A stretch of 7,983 bases of DNA from Chloroflexia bacterium (GCA_013698285.1 JACCVE010000416.1:1-7983); one strand, 5' to 3'. Shown: positions 1-7,377, numbered from the stretch's first letter. Notes: generated from the sequence alone by a model not told the origin. Program-made: numbers and translations.

Positions 1-2
1 CC

Positions 3-1499
3 CGCCACGGCGAGGCCGTCTGCCGCGAGGCCGAGCGGGCCGCCCTGGTCGAGGCCCTCCGGGGAGAGCGGGTCGTCATCGCCACCGGCGGCGGAGCCCC
101 CTGCGACGATGCCGCCTGGTCCGGCGACCTGCTGGGGCGTCCGGGCACCCTGACCGTCGCGCTCGACGCCGGCCCGGCCGTCCTCCTCGACCGCCTCCGC
201 GCCCAGGCCGGGAGCGAGGGCGACGCGGCCGGACGGCCGATGCTGGCCGGCGACGACCCCCTGGCCCGGATCATCGCCCTGAAGGCCGCCCGCCAACCCT
301 GGTACGACCGTGCCGCCCTGACCCTGGTCGTGGATCGGGTCACCGTCGACGAGGTCGCCGCCGAGGTGGTCCGGATCGTCTCCGGCGAGCCCTGGACGGT
401 GAAGGTGGCCGCGCCCTCGGGGAGCAGCGAGGTCGTGATCGGGTCCGGCGTCACGACGACCGTCGGGGCTAGGGTTCGAGCGGCATTCCCCGCCGCCCAT
501 CGCTCCTGGGTCATCACCGACGCCGGTGTCGCCCCCCACGCCCTGGCCCCCGTCGAGGCCAGCCTCGCCGGCGCCGGGCTCGCGGTCGGCAGCCGGGTCG
601 TCGCGGCGGGGGAGGGGAGCAAGAGCCTGGCCGGGGCCTCCGACATCTACGATTGGCTGCTCGGCAACCGGGTCGAGCGCAGCGACGTCGTCGTCGCCCT
701 CGGCGGCGGGGTCGTCGGCGACCTTGCCGGGTTCGTCGCCGCCACGACCCTGCGCGGCCTGGGTCTGGTCCAGGTCCCGACCAGCCTGCTGGCGATGGTC
801 GATAGCTCCGTCGGCGGCAAGACCGGCGTCAACCACCCCGCCGGCAAGAACCTGATCGGTGCCTTCAACCAGCCCGGCCTGGTCGTCATCGATCCCGCCC
901 TGCTCGCCACCATGCCCCCCCGCCAGCGCCGTTCCGGCTGGGCCGAGATCGTCAAGCACGCCGTCATCCAACCCTCCACCCCGGGGGGAGAGCGGGCCGA
1001 CCTCGCCCGGGTCCTGACCCGCAACCTCACCGCCCTCGCCACCGGCACCGAGCCCGCCCTGGGCTACGTCATCGCCCGCAACGTCGCCCTCAAGGCGGCC
1101 GTCGTCGAGGCCGACGAGCGGGAGGCGGGCCTGCGGGCCTTCCTCAACTTCGGCCATACCATCGGCCACGCCATCGAGGCCGCTGGCTACACCCTGCTCC
1201 ACGGCGAGGCCGTCGCCGTCGGCACCCGCGCCGCCGCCCGCCTCGGCCACCGGCTCGGCACCTGCGACGCCGCCACCGTCGCCACCATCGACCACCTCCT
1301 CGACGCCTTCGACCTCCCCCGGACGGCCGAAGCCGACCTCGACCGCGTCCACCATCTGATCGGCAGCGACAAGAAGCGCGCCGCCGGCCAGCAGTCCTGG
1401 GTCCTCCCCCTCACCGAGGGCGGCGTGGTCATCCGCCGCGATGTCCCCGAGACGGATGTCCGCGCGGTCATTGCCGAGGTAGTGACCCCCGCCGGGTAA
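3..1499 (+). CDS. aroKB: Bifunctional shikimate kinase / 3-dehydroquinate synthase (AroK-AroB fusion), 5' partial
   Basis: Two shikimate-pathway enzymes in one chain. AroB converts DAHP to 3-dehydroquinate (NAD and divalent metal dependent); AroK phosphorylates shikimate. The frame is open from base 3, so the first ATG at 240 is internal and the true start lies outside the window. Of the 498 residues visible, 1-125 are the C-terminal part of shikimate kinase: the shikimate-binding GGG (29-31), the lid RPML (78-81) and the RQPWY segment (97-101) are present; the Walker A is off the edge. From about residue 130 AroB is complete: GEGSKSL (203-209), GGGVVGD (234-240), the DSSVGGKTGVNHP block (267-279), AEIVKH (314-319), and the metal ligands Glu315, His385 and His400 (in NFGHTIGH and LHGEA). 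No stop or restart separates the domains, so this is a true fusion. The gene ends TAA. It has no clear link to the downstream genes. Confidence 0.95.
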   Translation, partial: RHGEAVCREAERAALVEALRGERVVIATGGGAPCDDAAWSGDLLGRPGTLTVALDAGPAVLLDRLRAQAGSEGDAAGRPMLAGDDPLARIIALKAARQPWYDRAALTLVVDRVTVDEVAAEVVRIVSGEPWTVKVAAPSGSSEVVIGSGVTTTVGARVRAAFPAAHRSWVITDAGVAPHALAPVEASLAGAGLAVGSRVVAAGEGSKSLAGASDIYDWLLGNRVERSDVVVALGGGVVGDLAGFVAATTLRGLGLVQVPTSLLAMVDSSVGGKTGVNHPAGKNLIGAFNQPGLVVIDPALLATMPPRQRRSGWAEIVKHAVIQPSTPGGERADLARVLTRNLTALATGTEPALGYVIARNVALKAAVVEADEREAGLRAFLNFGHTIGHAIEAAGYTLLHGEAVAVGTRAAARLGHRLGTCDAATVATIDHLLDAFDLPRTAEADLDRVHHLIGSDKKRAAGQQSWVLPLTEGGVVIRRDVPETDVRAVIAEVVTPAG

Positions 1500-1527
1500 T
1501 ACGGAACCAGGACACAGCGTCAATGTT

Positions 1528-1578
1528 CGATGCCCATCCTACGTGAGGACTTCGTGTCCTCCCAGGCCCCGGTGGTGC
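1528..1578 (-). repeat. Hairpin-bearing intergenic repeat, copy A
   Basis: Read on the minus strand, this stretch gives GCACC, CCGGGG, a GGAC/GTCC hairpin, then ACGTAGG and GGCATCG. The same blocks in the same order occur at 3016-3072 on the plus strand (copy B), with small indels. The hairpin is GAGGAC (1545-1550), loop TTCGT, GTCCTC (1556-1561). It starts about 30 bases after the aroKB stop and has no T-run, so it is not a convincing terminator by itself. I identified the repeat by eye; the family and its genome copy number are unknown. Confidence 0.5.
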
Positions 1579-1626
1579 GGCGATCTGGCGATCGCCGGTG
1601 TCCCTATGGTTGTGGTTGAGTGATCA

Positions 1627-1669
1627 TTCGGATTCCGAACAGGGCCCTCGGACGGGTAAGGCCCTCGGA
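1627..1669. promoter_or_regulatory. Possible operator: TTCGG-ATT-CCGAA inverted repeat plus 10-bp direct repeat
   Basis: An inverted repeat TTCGG (1627-1631)/CCGAA (1635-1639) is followed by two exact copies of GGCCCTCGGA at 1643-1652 and 1660-1669, 17 bases apart start to start. They lie about 100 bases upstream of the M20 hydrolase start. Such an arrangement can bind a regulator, but I see no convincing -35/-10 pair beside it, so the regulatory reading is only inference. Confidence 0.25.
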
Positions 1670-1764
1670 TCGGCCGCCCCCGCGTTGTCCCGCTGGATCG
1701 TCCCGTTCCCCGTCTTGGCGGCACGGTCCCGATCGTCCCTCATTGACTCTGGAGGTCACCTACG

Positions 1765-2928
1765 ATGACGGACACGTCCGATATGGATTGGCTCGCCTCC
1801 ACGGTCGATGTTGAAGAAGCCGTCTCCCTCACCGCCCATCTCGTCGCCCATCCCAGCTATTCGGGGGACGAGTCCGCGGTCCAGCGAGCGATCGCCGGGT
1901 GGTTCACGAGTCATGACATCCCCGTGGAGATCCAGCCGGTCGATGGCGACCGCGCCAACGTGCTGGCGCGCGTCGATCGCGGCCCGGGTCCGACGTTGCT
2001 CCTGACCGGGCACGCCGACACCGTGCCCGCGGTCGAGGGGTGGAGTTCCGACCCGTGGACCGCCCGGCGCGAGGGTGACCGGCTCTACGGACTGGGCGCC
2101 TGCGACATGAAGGCCGGTCTCGCCGCCGCGATGCTGGCGACCCGCGACCTCGCTCGCCGGTCGGACTGGCGCGGCACCGTCCTCTTTGCCTCGGTGGTCG
2201 ATGAGGAGGCGTACTCCCTCGGTGCCCGGGCCCTCATCGCGGCCGGGCTGCGCGCGGACGCCTGCGTCGTCACCGAGTCCGCCTGGCGCCCCTGCCTCGG
2301 CGCGGTCGGCAAGGTCCTGGTGCGCGTCGACGTGGAGGGCAAGGCCGCCCACGCCTCCTGGCCGGATGACGGGGTGAACGCGGCGGTCGAGGCCGCCCGC
2401 TTCGTCGCCGGACTGGACGCCCTACCCGTCGGCCGCCACCCCCGGATGGTGGCGAGTCGCTGCGTCCTCTCCGTCCGGGCCGGCGAGGATCGCTACGCGA
2501 TGACCGTACCGGAGCATGCTCGGGTCGTGGTAAGCCGCATGATCGTCCCCGGCGAGGTCGGGGAAGGCATCGTGGCGGAGTTGCGGGACCACGCCGCCTC
2601 CCTCCGATCCCCCGCCCACTTCTCGTTCACGCTCGACCCGCCCTACTACCCCCCGTGGGAGACATCTCCCGACCACCCGTTCGTGACCGAGTTCGCCCGC
2701 GCCTACCGAGCCGAGACGGGCGACGCCCCCACCTGGGCCTACACCGGCTTCGGAGACGCCAACCTGTTCGCCGGCGAGTTGAACATCCCGACGGTCCACT
2801 TCGGCCCCCACGGCGCGAACTTCCACCGCCCCGACGAGTGGGTCGACCTGACGACCATCGGCGCCACCGTCCGGGTCCTGCTCCGCCTGGCCCGCGAGCT
2901 GCTGGCTCCGGTGCCCGGCTCAGGGTAG
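1765..2928 (+). CDS. M20-family metallohydrolase (ArgE/DapE/CPG2-like amidohydrolase)
   Basis: A cytoplasmic, probably di-zinc amidohydrolase/peptidase of 387 residues, the usual M20 size, with no signal peptide. The ligand set is intact: HAD at His83-Asp85, bridging Asp114 in CDMKAG, the DEE triad (Asp146, catalytic Glu147, ligand Glu148), Glu171 in TES, and His354 in the C-terminal NFHRPDEW motif. His196 in GKAAHASWP sits in the dimerisation/lid domain, where the family has a substrate-contacting His. The start is well supported: GGAGGT at 1751-1756 lies 8 bases before ATG 1765. Sequence alone does not decide the substrate; N-acyl amino acids, succinyl-diaminopimelate and dipeptides are all possible. 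It stands alone between two structured spacers, and neither aroKB nor the SAM-cycle genes point to its role. No decayed residues or frameshifts are visible. Confidence 0.92.
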   Translation: MTDTSDMDWLASTVDVEEAVSLTAHLVAHPSYSGDESAVQRAIAGWFTSHDIPVEIQPVDGDRANVLARVDRGPGPTLLLTGHADTVPAVEGWSSDPWTARREGDRLYGLGACDMKAGLAAAMLATRDLARRSDWRGTVLFASVVDEEAYSLGARALIAAGLRADACVVTESAWRPCLGAVGKVLVRVDVEGKAAHASWPDDGVNAAVEAARFVAGLDALPVGRHPRMVASRCVLSVRAGEDRYAMTVPEHARVVVSRMIVPGEVGEGIVAELRDHAASLRSPAHFSFTLDPPYYPPWETSPDHPFVTEFARAYRAETGDAPTWAYTGFGDANLFAGELNIPTVHFGPHGANFHRPDEWVDLTTIGATVRVLLRLARELLAPVPGSG

Positions 2929-2935
2929 GCGCGGC

Positions 2936-3005
2936 ACCCGGAGAACACCATAGTGTCCGGGTAACCCTGGAGCCAAGGCCAGAGCCCGCTGGTTGGGCAA
3001 GGGTT
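2936..3005 (+). other. Two stacked hairpins after the M20 gene (possible terminator or structured 3' element)
   Basis: Hairpin 1: ACCCGGA (2936-2942) pairs exactly with TCCGGGT (2956-2962), with an inner CAC/GTG pairing across loop CATA. Hairpin 2 begins at the next base: AACCCT (2963-2968) with AGGGTT (3000-3005), enclosing CCAA/TTGG and CCAG/CTGG around loop AGCCCG. Both lie within 80 bases of the TAG stop. Neither is followed by a T-run, so intrinsic termination is uncertain; mRNA 3'-end protection or part of a repeat element are alternatives. Confidence 0.5.
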
Positions 3006-3015
3006 GGTTTGGTAG

Positions 3016-3072
3016 GCACCCGTCCGGGGTAGGGAAGGACCTCGTGTCCTTCCGAAACGACGTAGGGCATCG
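3016..3072 (+). repeat. Hairpin-bearing intergenic repeat, copy B
   Basis: Plus-strand copy of the element at 1528-1578. Shared blocks in order are GCACC, CCGGGG, GGGA, GGAC, GTCCT, ACGTAGG and GCATCG. The hairpin is stronger here: GGAAGGAC (3033-3040), loop CTCGT, GTCCTTCC (3046-3053), an exact 8-bp stem. A further small stem CGACG (3058-3062)/CGTCG (3071-3075) follows. Together the two copies bracket the M20 gene in opposite orientations. Confidence 0.5.
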
Positions 3073-3159
3073 TCGCGCTTGGACCCGGTCCGAAGATTGC
3101 CGGAGTTCATCCTCGTTCCCACCGCCTGTCGCCTGTCGCCTTCCGTCTCCCGACTCATT

Positions 3160-3188
3160 TTGCCCCCCGCCCGACCGCGTGCTATGCT
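3160..3188 (+). promoter_or_regulatory. Sigma-70-type promoter for the pfkB-ahcY-metK unit
   Basis: A -35 box TTGCCC (3160-3165) is separated by exactly 17 bases from a -10 box TATGCT (3183-3188). TG at 3180-3181 gives an extended -10. Transcription would start around 3195-3197, just before the first base of the leader's closing helix at 3199. It is the clearest promoter-like site I see in the window. Confidence 0.65.
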
Positions 3189-3194
3189 GACCGG

Positions 3195-3293
3195 CGAGTG
3201 AGTGGGTCGAGCCGTGCGGCTTCCCGTGGTGGATGCCGGACGGCACTCGTGTGTCCGGGGCCCACTCAGCACCGGGTGGAGGGGCCAACGGGC
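3195..3293 (+). promoter_or_regulatory. Structured 5' leader, candidate riboswitch-like element (three-way junction with possible pseudoknot)
   Basis: Closing helix P1 pairs 3199-3208 (TGAGTGGGTC) with 3259-3268 (GGCCCACTCA): ten pairs, one of them G-U. It encloses P2, GAGCC (3209-3213)/GGCTT (3218-3222) with loop GTGC, and P3, CCGGAC (3236-3241)/GTCCGG (3253-3258) with a short inner GCA/TGT stem. P1-P2 and P3-P1 abut with no unpaired bases, leaving one 13-base junction strand (3223-3235). In that strand CCC and GGTG can pair with CACCGGG (3270-3276) just after P1, which would form a pseudoknot. The Shine-Dalgarno GGAGGGG (3278-3284) follows directly. An alternative pairing of 3259-3265 with 3276-3286 would loop out the Shine-Dalgarno and compete with P1. 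It does not match the SAM-I, SAM-II or SAH consensus as I know them. Chance folding in GC-rich DNA remains possible. Confidence 0.45.
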
Positions 3294-4340
3294 GTGAGAG
3301 ACGACGGCGACCACGGTTTGGGCCGCGACGGGGTGATCGTCAGCGCCTCGATCGCCCTCGACATCATCATGTCGTTCGGGGGCTCCTTCCAGGAGCACAT
3401 CCTCCCCGAGAAGGTCCACGTCCTCTCGGTCAGCTTCCTCCTCGATGGCCTCCGTCGCCATCGGGGCGGCGTCGGCGGCAACATCGCCTACTCCCTGGCC
3501 CTCCTCGGCGAGCGGCCGGTCCTGGTCGGCGGCGTCGGGTCCGACTTCGCGGAGTATCGCCAGGTCTTCGACGATCTCGGCGTGGACATGCGGATGGTCC
3601 AGGAGGACCCTGCCGTCCTGACCGCCTCGGCCTTCATGATGGCCGATCTCTCCGGCAACCAGATCGCCTCCTTCTATCCCGGGCCTTCCGGCATCGTCCT
3701 GGATGCCCCCGTGCGGGAGGCCGCCCGCTCCTCCCGCTACGGCATCGTCGGCGCCACCTCCCCGGATGTCATGCGCCGGCACGCCGCCGAGATCGCCGCC
3801 GGCGGCACCCGCCTCTTCTACGACCCCTCTCAGCAGATCGTCGTCATGCCGCCGGAGGACATCCTGGCCGGGATCGAACCCGCCTGGGGCGTCGTCCTCA
3901 ATGACTACGAATTGGGCATGCTCGAGCGCAAGACCGGCCTCGGGCTCGATGCGCTGCGGGAGCGCGTCCCGCTCGTCGGGGTCACCTTCGGCAGCGAAGG
4001 GTCCGAGCTGCACCATGGCGGTGAGACGGTCCGCATCCCCATCGCCGCCTCTGACGAGGTGGTCGACCCGACCGGCGGCGGAGACGCCTACCGCTCCGGT
4101 CTGCTCAAAGGCCTGCTGCTCGGGCTGGACCTCCCCGTCGCCGGCCGGATCGCCGCCCTCGCCGCGACCTATGCCATCGAGCGCCATGGCCCCCAGGAAC
4201 ACGCCTATACGGCGGACGCATTCGTTGCCCGCTTCGACGGGGCGTTCCCCGACATGGTCGGCGCCGTCCACCCCGCGATGTTCGCCACCCCCGTCGCGAC
4301 GGGTTCCCTGGCCGGTGGGGAACTGGCGGCGCCGGTCTGA
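3294..4340 (+). CDS. PfkB-family kinase, probable adenosine/nucleoside kinase
   Basis: An ATP-dependent ribokinase-fold kinase of 348 residues. Signature 1 is GGVGGNIAYSLALLG (58-72). Signature 2 is DPTGGGDAYRSG (258-269), with the catalytic base Asp264 and the anion-hole glycines; NDYE (203-206) and TFGSEGS (231-237) also fit. The N-terminal stretch ILPEKVHVLSVSFLLDGLRR resembles PfkB proteins annotated as adenosine kinases in Chloroflexi and archaea (from memory). Adenosine as substrate is inferred chiefly from the neighbour ahcY, which releases it; ribose or another nucleoside cannot be excluded. I chose GTG 3294: GGAGGGG at 3278-3284 lies 9 bases upstream. The frame is open back to 3198, but that part is the folded leader and gives no kinase-like sequence. 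GTG 3333 is a weaker alternative. The last ~28 residues are a low-complexity tail. It is the first gene of the likely operon. Confidence 0.85.
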   Translation: MRDDGDHGLGRDGVIVSASIALDIIMSFGGSFQEHILPEKVHVLSVSFLLDGLRRHRGGVGGNIAYSLALLGERPVLVGGVGSDFAEYRQVFDDLGVDMRMVQEDPAVLTASAFMMADLSGNQIASFYPGPSGIVLDAPVREAARSSRYGIVGATSPDVMRRHAAEIAAGGTRLFYDPSQQIVVMPPEDILAGIEPAWGVVLNDYELGMLERKTGLGLDALRERVPLVGVTFGSEGSELHHGGETVRIPIAASDEVVDPTGGGDAYRSGLLKGLLLGLDLPVAGRIAALAATYAIERHGPQEHAYTADAFVARFDGAFPDMVGAVHPAMFATPVATGSLAGGELAAPV

Positions 4341-4431
4341 CGCGCCGCCGCCGAGACGAGATGACGCGATGACGCCGGGTCGAACCGTGACCTGGCACGA
4401 CGGACGGCCAGACGGCCGCCGATGACGTGAC

Positions 4432-4451
4432 GGGCGGCCCGATCGCCGCCC
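4432..4451 (+). other. GC hairpin immediately upstream of the ahcY ribosome-binding site
   Basis: GGGCGGC (4432-4438) pairs exactly with GCCGCCC (4445-4451) across loop CCGATC. The stem ends one base before ATG 4452 and three bases before the AAAGGA Shine-Dalgarno (4455-4460). There is no T-run. It may insulate or present the ahcY ribosome-binding site, and it argues against 4452 as the start codon. Confidence 0.4.
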
Positions 4452-4469
4452 ATGAAAGGACGAGGACCC

Positions 4470-5744
4470 GTGGTCTCCACCTCACCGCTGCGCTTCGACA
4501 TCAAGGATCCCTCCCTGGCCGCCGACGGCCGCCGCCGGATCGACTGGGCCGCCCGCGAGATGCCGGTCCTGGCCCAGATCAAGGAGCGGTTCGCCGCCGA
4601 GAAGCCCCTCCAGGGCATTCGCATGCTCTGCTGCGCCCACATCACCACCGAGACCGCCAATCTGGCCCTGACCTTCCAGGCCGCCGGGGCCGACGCCGTC
4701 CTCTGCGCCAGCAACCCCCTCTCGACCCAGGACGACGTCGCCGCCGCCCTGGTCGAGGAGGGCATCGCCGTCTTCGCGATCAAGGGCGAGGACGGCGAGA
4801 CCTACAACCGCCACATTCAGAGCGCCCTCGAGCACCGCCCCCAGCTCCTCCTCGACGACGGTGCCGACGTCGTCACCGAGCTGCACCGCAATCGCCGCGA
4901 ACTCCTGCCGGACGTGATCGGCGCCACCGAGGAGACCACCACCGGCGTGATCCGGGAGCGGGCGATGGAGCAGGAGGGCGTCCTGGCCTTCCCGATCGTC
5001 GCCGTCAACGCCGCCGACACCAAGCACTTCTTCGACAACCGCTACGGCACCGGCCAGAGCACCCTCGACGGCATCCTCCGCGCCACCAACATCCTCCTCG
5101 CCGGCAAGGCGATCGTCGTCGCCGGCTACGGCTGGTGTGGCAAGGGCATCGCCACCCGCGCCAAGGGGATGGGCGCCCACGTCATCGTCACCGAGGTCGA
5201 CCCGGTCCGGGCCCTGGAGGCGGCGATGGACGGCTTCCAGGTCATGACCATGGAGCGCGCCGCCGAGCAGGGCGACATCTTCATCACCGCCACCGGCAAC
5301 ATCAACGTCGTCGACAAGCACCACCTAGAGGCGATGCGCGACGGCGCCATCGTCGCCAACTCCGGCCACTTCAACTCCGAGATCAACGTCGCGGCGATGG
5401 AGGAGATGAGCGGCGAGGGCCGCCGCACCCTCCGCCCCTTCGTCGAGGAGTTCGTCCTCTCCGAGGGCAAGAGCGTGATCCTGCTCGGCGAGGGCCGCCT
5501 GATCAACCTGGCCGCCGCCGAGGGCCACCCGGCCAGCGTGATGGACATGAGCTTCGCCAACCAGGCCCTCGCCGCCGAGTATCTGGTCAAGCACGGCTCG
5601 ACCCTGGAGAACCGCGTCTACGCCGTGCCGCGCGACATCGATCACGAGATCGCCCGTCTCAAGCTGGAGGCGATGCGGATCACGATCGACACCCTCTCCG
5701 CCGAGCAGACCCACTACCTCAATTCCTGGGACACCGGCGCCTGA
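4470..5744 (+). CDS. ahcY: Adenosylhomocysteinase (S-adenosylhomocysteine hydrolase)
   Basis: Cleaves SAH reversibly into homocysteine and adenosine with bound NAD, removing the product inhibitor of methyltransferases. With 424 residues it is the short type seen in thermophiles and archaea, lacking the roughly 40-residue insertion of many bacterial and eukaryotic forms. Substrate-site segments CCAHITTETANLA (54-66) and LLLDDGADVV (126-135) are present. EETTTGV (154-160) precedes the catalytic Lys185, Asp189 and Asn190 in DTKHFFDN. The NAD fold carries GYGWCGKG (219-226), then NSGHFNSEI (298-306) and the C-terminal GHPASVMD (352-359). For the start I prefer GTG 4470, with AAAGGA at 4455-4460 nine bases upstream. 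In-frame ATG 4452 would add six residues but has no Shine-Dalgarno and touches a hairpin. The gene follows the kinase by 129 bases and precedes metK. Confidence 0.97.
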   Translation: MVSTSPLRFDIKDPSLAADGRRRIDWAAREMPVLAQIKERFAAEKPLQGIRMLCCAHITTETANLALTFQAAGADAVLCASNPLSTQDDVAAALVEEGIAVFAIKGEDGETYNRHIQSALEHRPQLLLDDGADVVTELHRNRRELLPDVIGATEETTTGVIRERAMEQEGVLAFPIVAVNAADTKHFFDNRYGTGQSTLDGILRATNILLAGKAIVVAGYGWCGKGIATRAKGMGAHVIVTEVDPVRALEAAMDGFQVMTMERAAEQGDIFITATGNINVVDKHHLEAMRDGAIVANSGHFNSEINVAAMEEMSGEGRRTLRPFVEEFVLSEGKSVILLGEGRLINLAAAEGHPASVMDMSFANQALAAEYLVKHGSTLENRVYAVPRDIDHEIARLKLEAMRITIDTLSAEQTHYLNSWDTGA

Positions 5745-5766
5745 CGACGAGGTGGGGCGCACCGTC

Positions 5767-5834
5767 CGTCACCGGGATCACACCCCGGCGACGACGGGCC
5801 CCGGCGACGATGCGGCCCGCGTGAACAGCGGGCC
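5767..5834 (+). other. Two hairpins in the ahcY-metK spacer
   Basis: The first pairs CGTC (5767-5770) and CCGGG (5772-5776) with CCCGG (5784-5788) and GACG (5790-5793), with a single A/C mismatch and loop ATCACAC. The second pairs GGCCCGC (5814-5820) exactly with GCGGGCC (5828-5834) around loop GTGAACA. Neither has a T-run. They could act as a processing or stability element that sets metK expression apart from ahcY, as a partial terminator, or as part of a metK leader. No promoter boxes stand out here. Confidence 0.45.
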
Positions 5835-5837
5835 CCG

Positions 5838-5865
5838 ATGAGATGGTCACCATGAGAGGGTCACG
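5838..5865 (+). repeat. 14-bp tandem repeat over the metK ribosome-binding region, forming two mini-ORFs
   Basis: ATGAGATGGTCACC (5838-5851) is followed at once by ATGAGAGGGTCACG (5852-5865), 12 of 14 bases identical. The second copy carries the metK Shine-Dalgarno GAGAGGG (5854-5860). Each copy opens a tiny frame: ATG 5838 encodes MRWSP and stops at TGA 5853-5855, overlapping ATG 5852; that one encodes MRGSRR and stops at TGA 5870-5872, overlapping the metK ATG. Both junctions are ATGA. The first mini-ORF has no Shine-Dalgarno, so its translation is uncertain. Confidence 0.5.
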
Positions 5866-5868
5866 CCG

Positions 5869-7152
<1,284 letters not shown>

Positions 7153-7179
7153 GCCCGCCGCCTCACGCGAAACGCACGA

Positions 7180-7210
7180 ACGGGGCGCACCGTCATTCGG
7201 TACGCCCCGT
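7180..7210 (+). terminator. Terminator-like hairpin after metK
   Basis: ACGGGGCG (7180-7187) pairs exactly with CGCCCCGT (7203-7210). After one C/A mismatch, ACCG (7189-7192) pairs with CGGT (7198-7201) around loop TCATT. It begins 28 bases after the metK stop. The following bases are only mildly T-rich, so termination may be intrinsic but weak, or it may also serve a convergent minus-strand transcript. Confidence 0.7.
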
Positions 7211-7256
7211 CCTCATGTTCCCAACATCCTCTGTCGCGGTCGTCACCACATTCTGT

Positions 7257-7280
7257 AGGGGCGCTCCTCGCTGCGCCCTT
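7257..7280. repeat. AGGGGCGC/GCGCCCTT hairpin, likely relic of a dispersed intergenic palindrome
   Basis: AGGGGCGC (7257-7264) pairs with GCGCCCTT (7273-7280), eight pairs including one G-U, around an 8-base loop. GTAGGGGCG-type palindromes are, from memory, common between genes in Chloroflexota. Part of the loop and right arm, CTCGCTGCG (7267-7275), recurs inverted as CGCAGCGAG at 7327-7335. It could also be a second, bidirectional terminator. Confidence 0.35.
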
Positions 7281-7377
7281 CCATAGTATGCCCATTCCAT
7301 GATCTACAGGCGTTACCATGACTGGTCGCAGCGAGCGGTACCCTCACGAGCCATCCACTCCTATCCAACGGTCCCGG

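Noticed and set aside
1587..1596. GGCGATCGCC palindrome as an operator
   Set aside because: GCGATCGC-type palindromes are expected by chance at this GC content and it stands alone.
3124..3142. Tandem CGCCTGT repeat in the pyrimidine-rich stretch before the kinase promoter
   Set aside because: Only two and a half short copies in a low-complexity C/T-rich region; no sign of function.
3198..3293. N-terminal extension of the kinase from GTG 3198
   Set aside because: No Shine-Dalgarno precedes it, the predicted transcript starts only about 3 bases upstream, the extra residues are not kinase-like, and the DNA folds as a leader. GGAGGGG points to GTG 3294.
3195..3293. Assignment of the leader to a named SAM or SAH riboswitch class
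   Set aside because: I could not match the conserved core sequences of SAM-I, SAM-II or SAH types as I know them. Naming a class without a covariance-model search would be a guess.
2739..4271. A 510-residue minus-strand frame across the M20 end, spacer and kinase
   Set aside because: It runs antisense through two clear genes and a structured spacer, has no recognisable domain, and arises from scarcity of stops in GC-rich DNA.
4427..5824. A 465-residue plus-strand frame overlapping ahcY
   Set aside because: It is an Arg/Pro/Gly-rich shadow one frame off ahcY, whose own frame carries all catalytic motifs.
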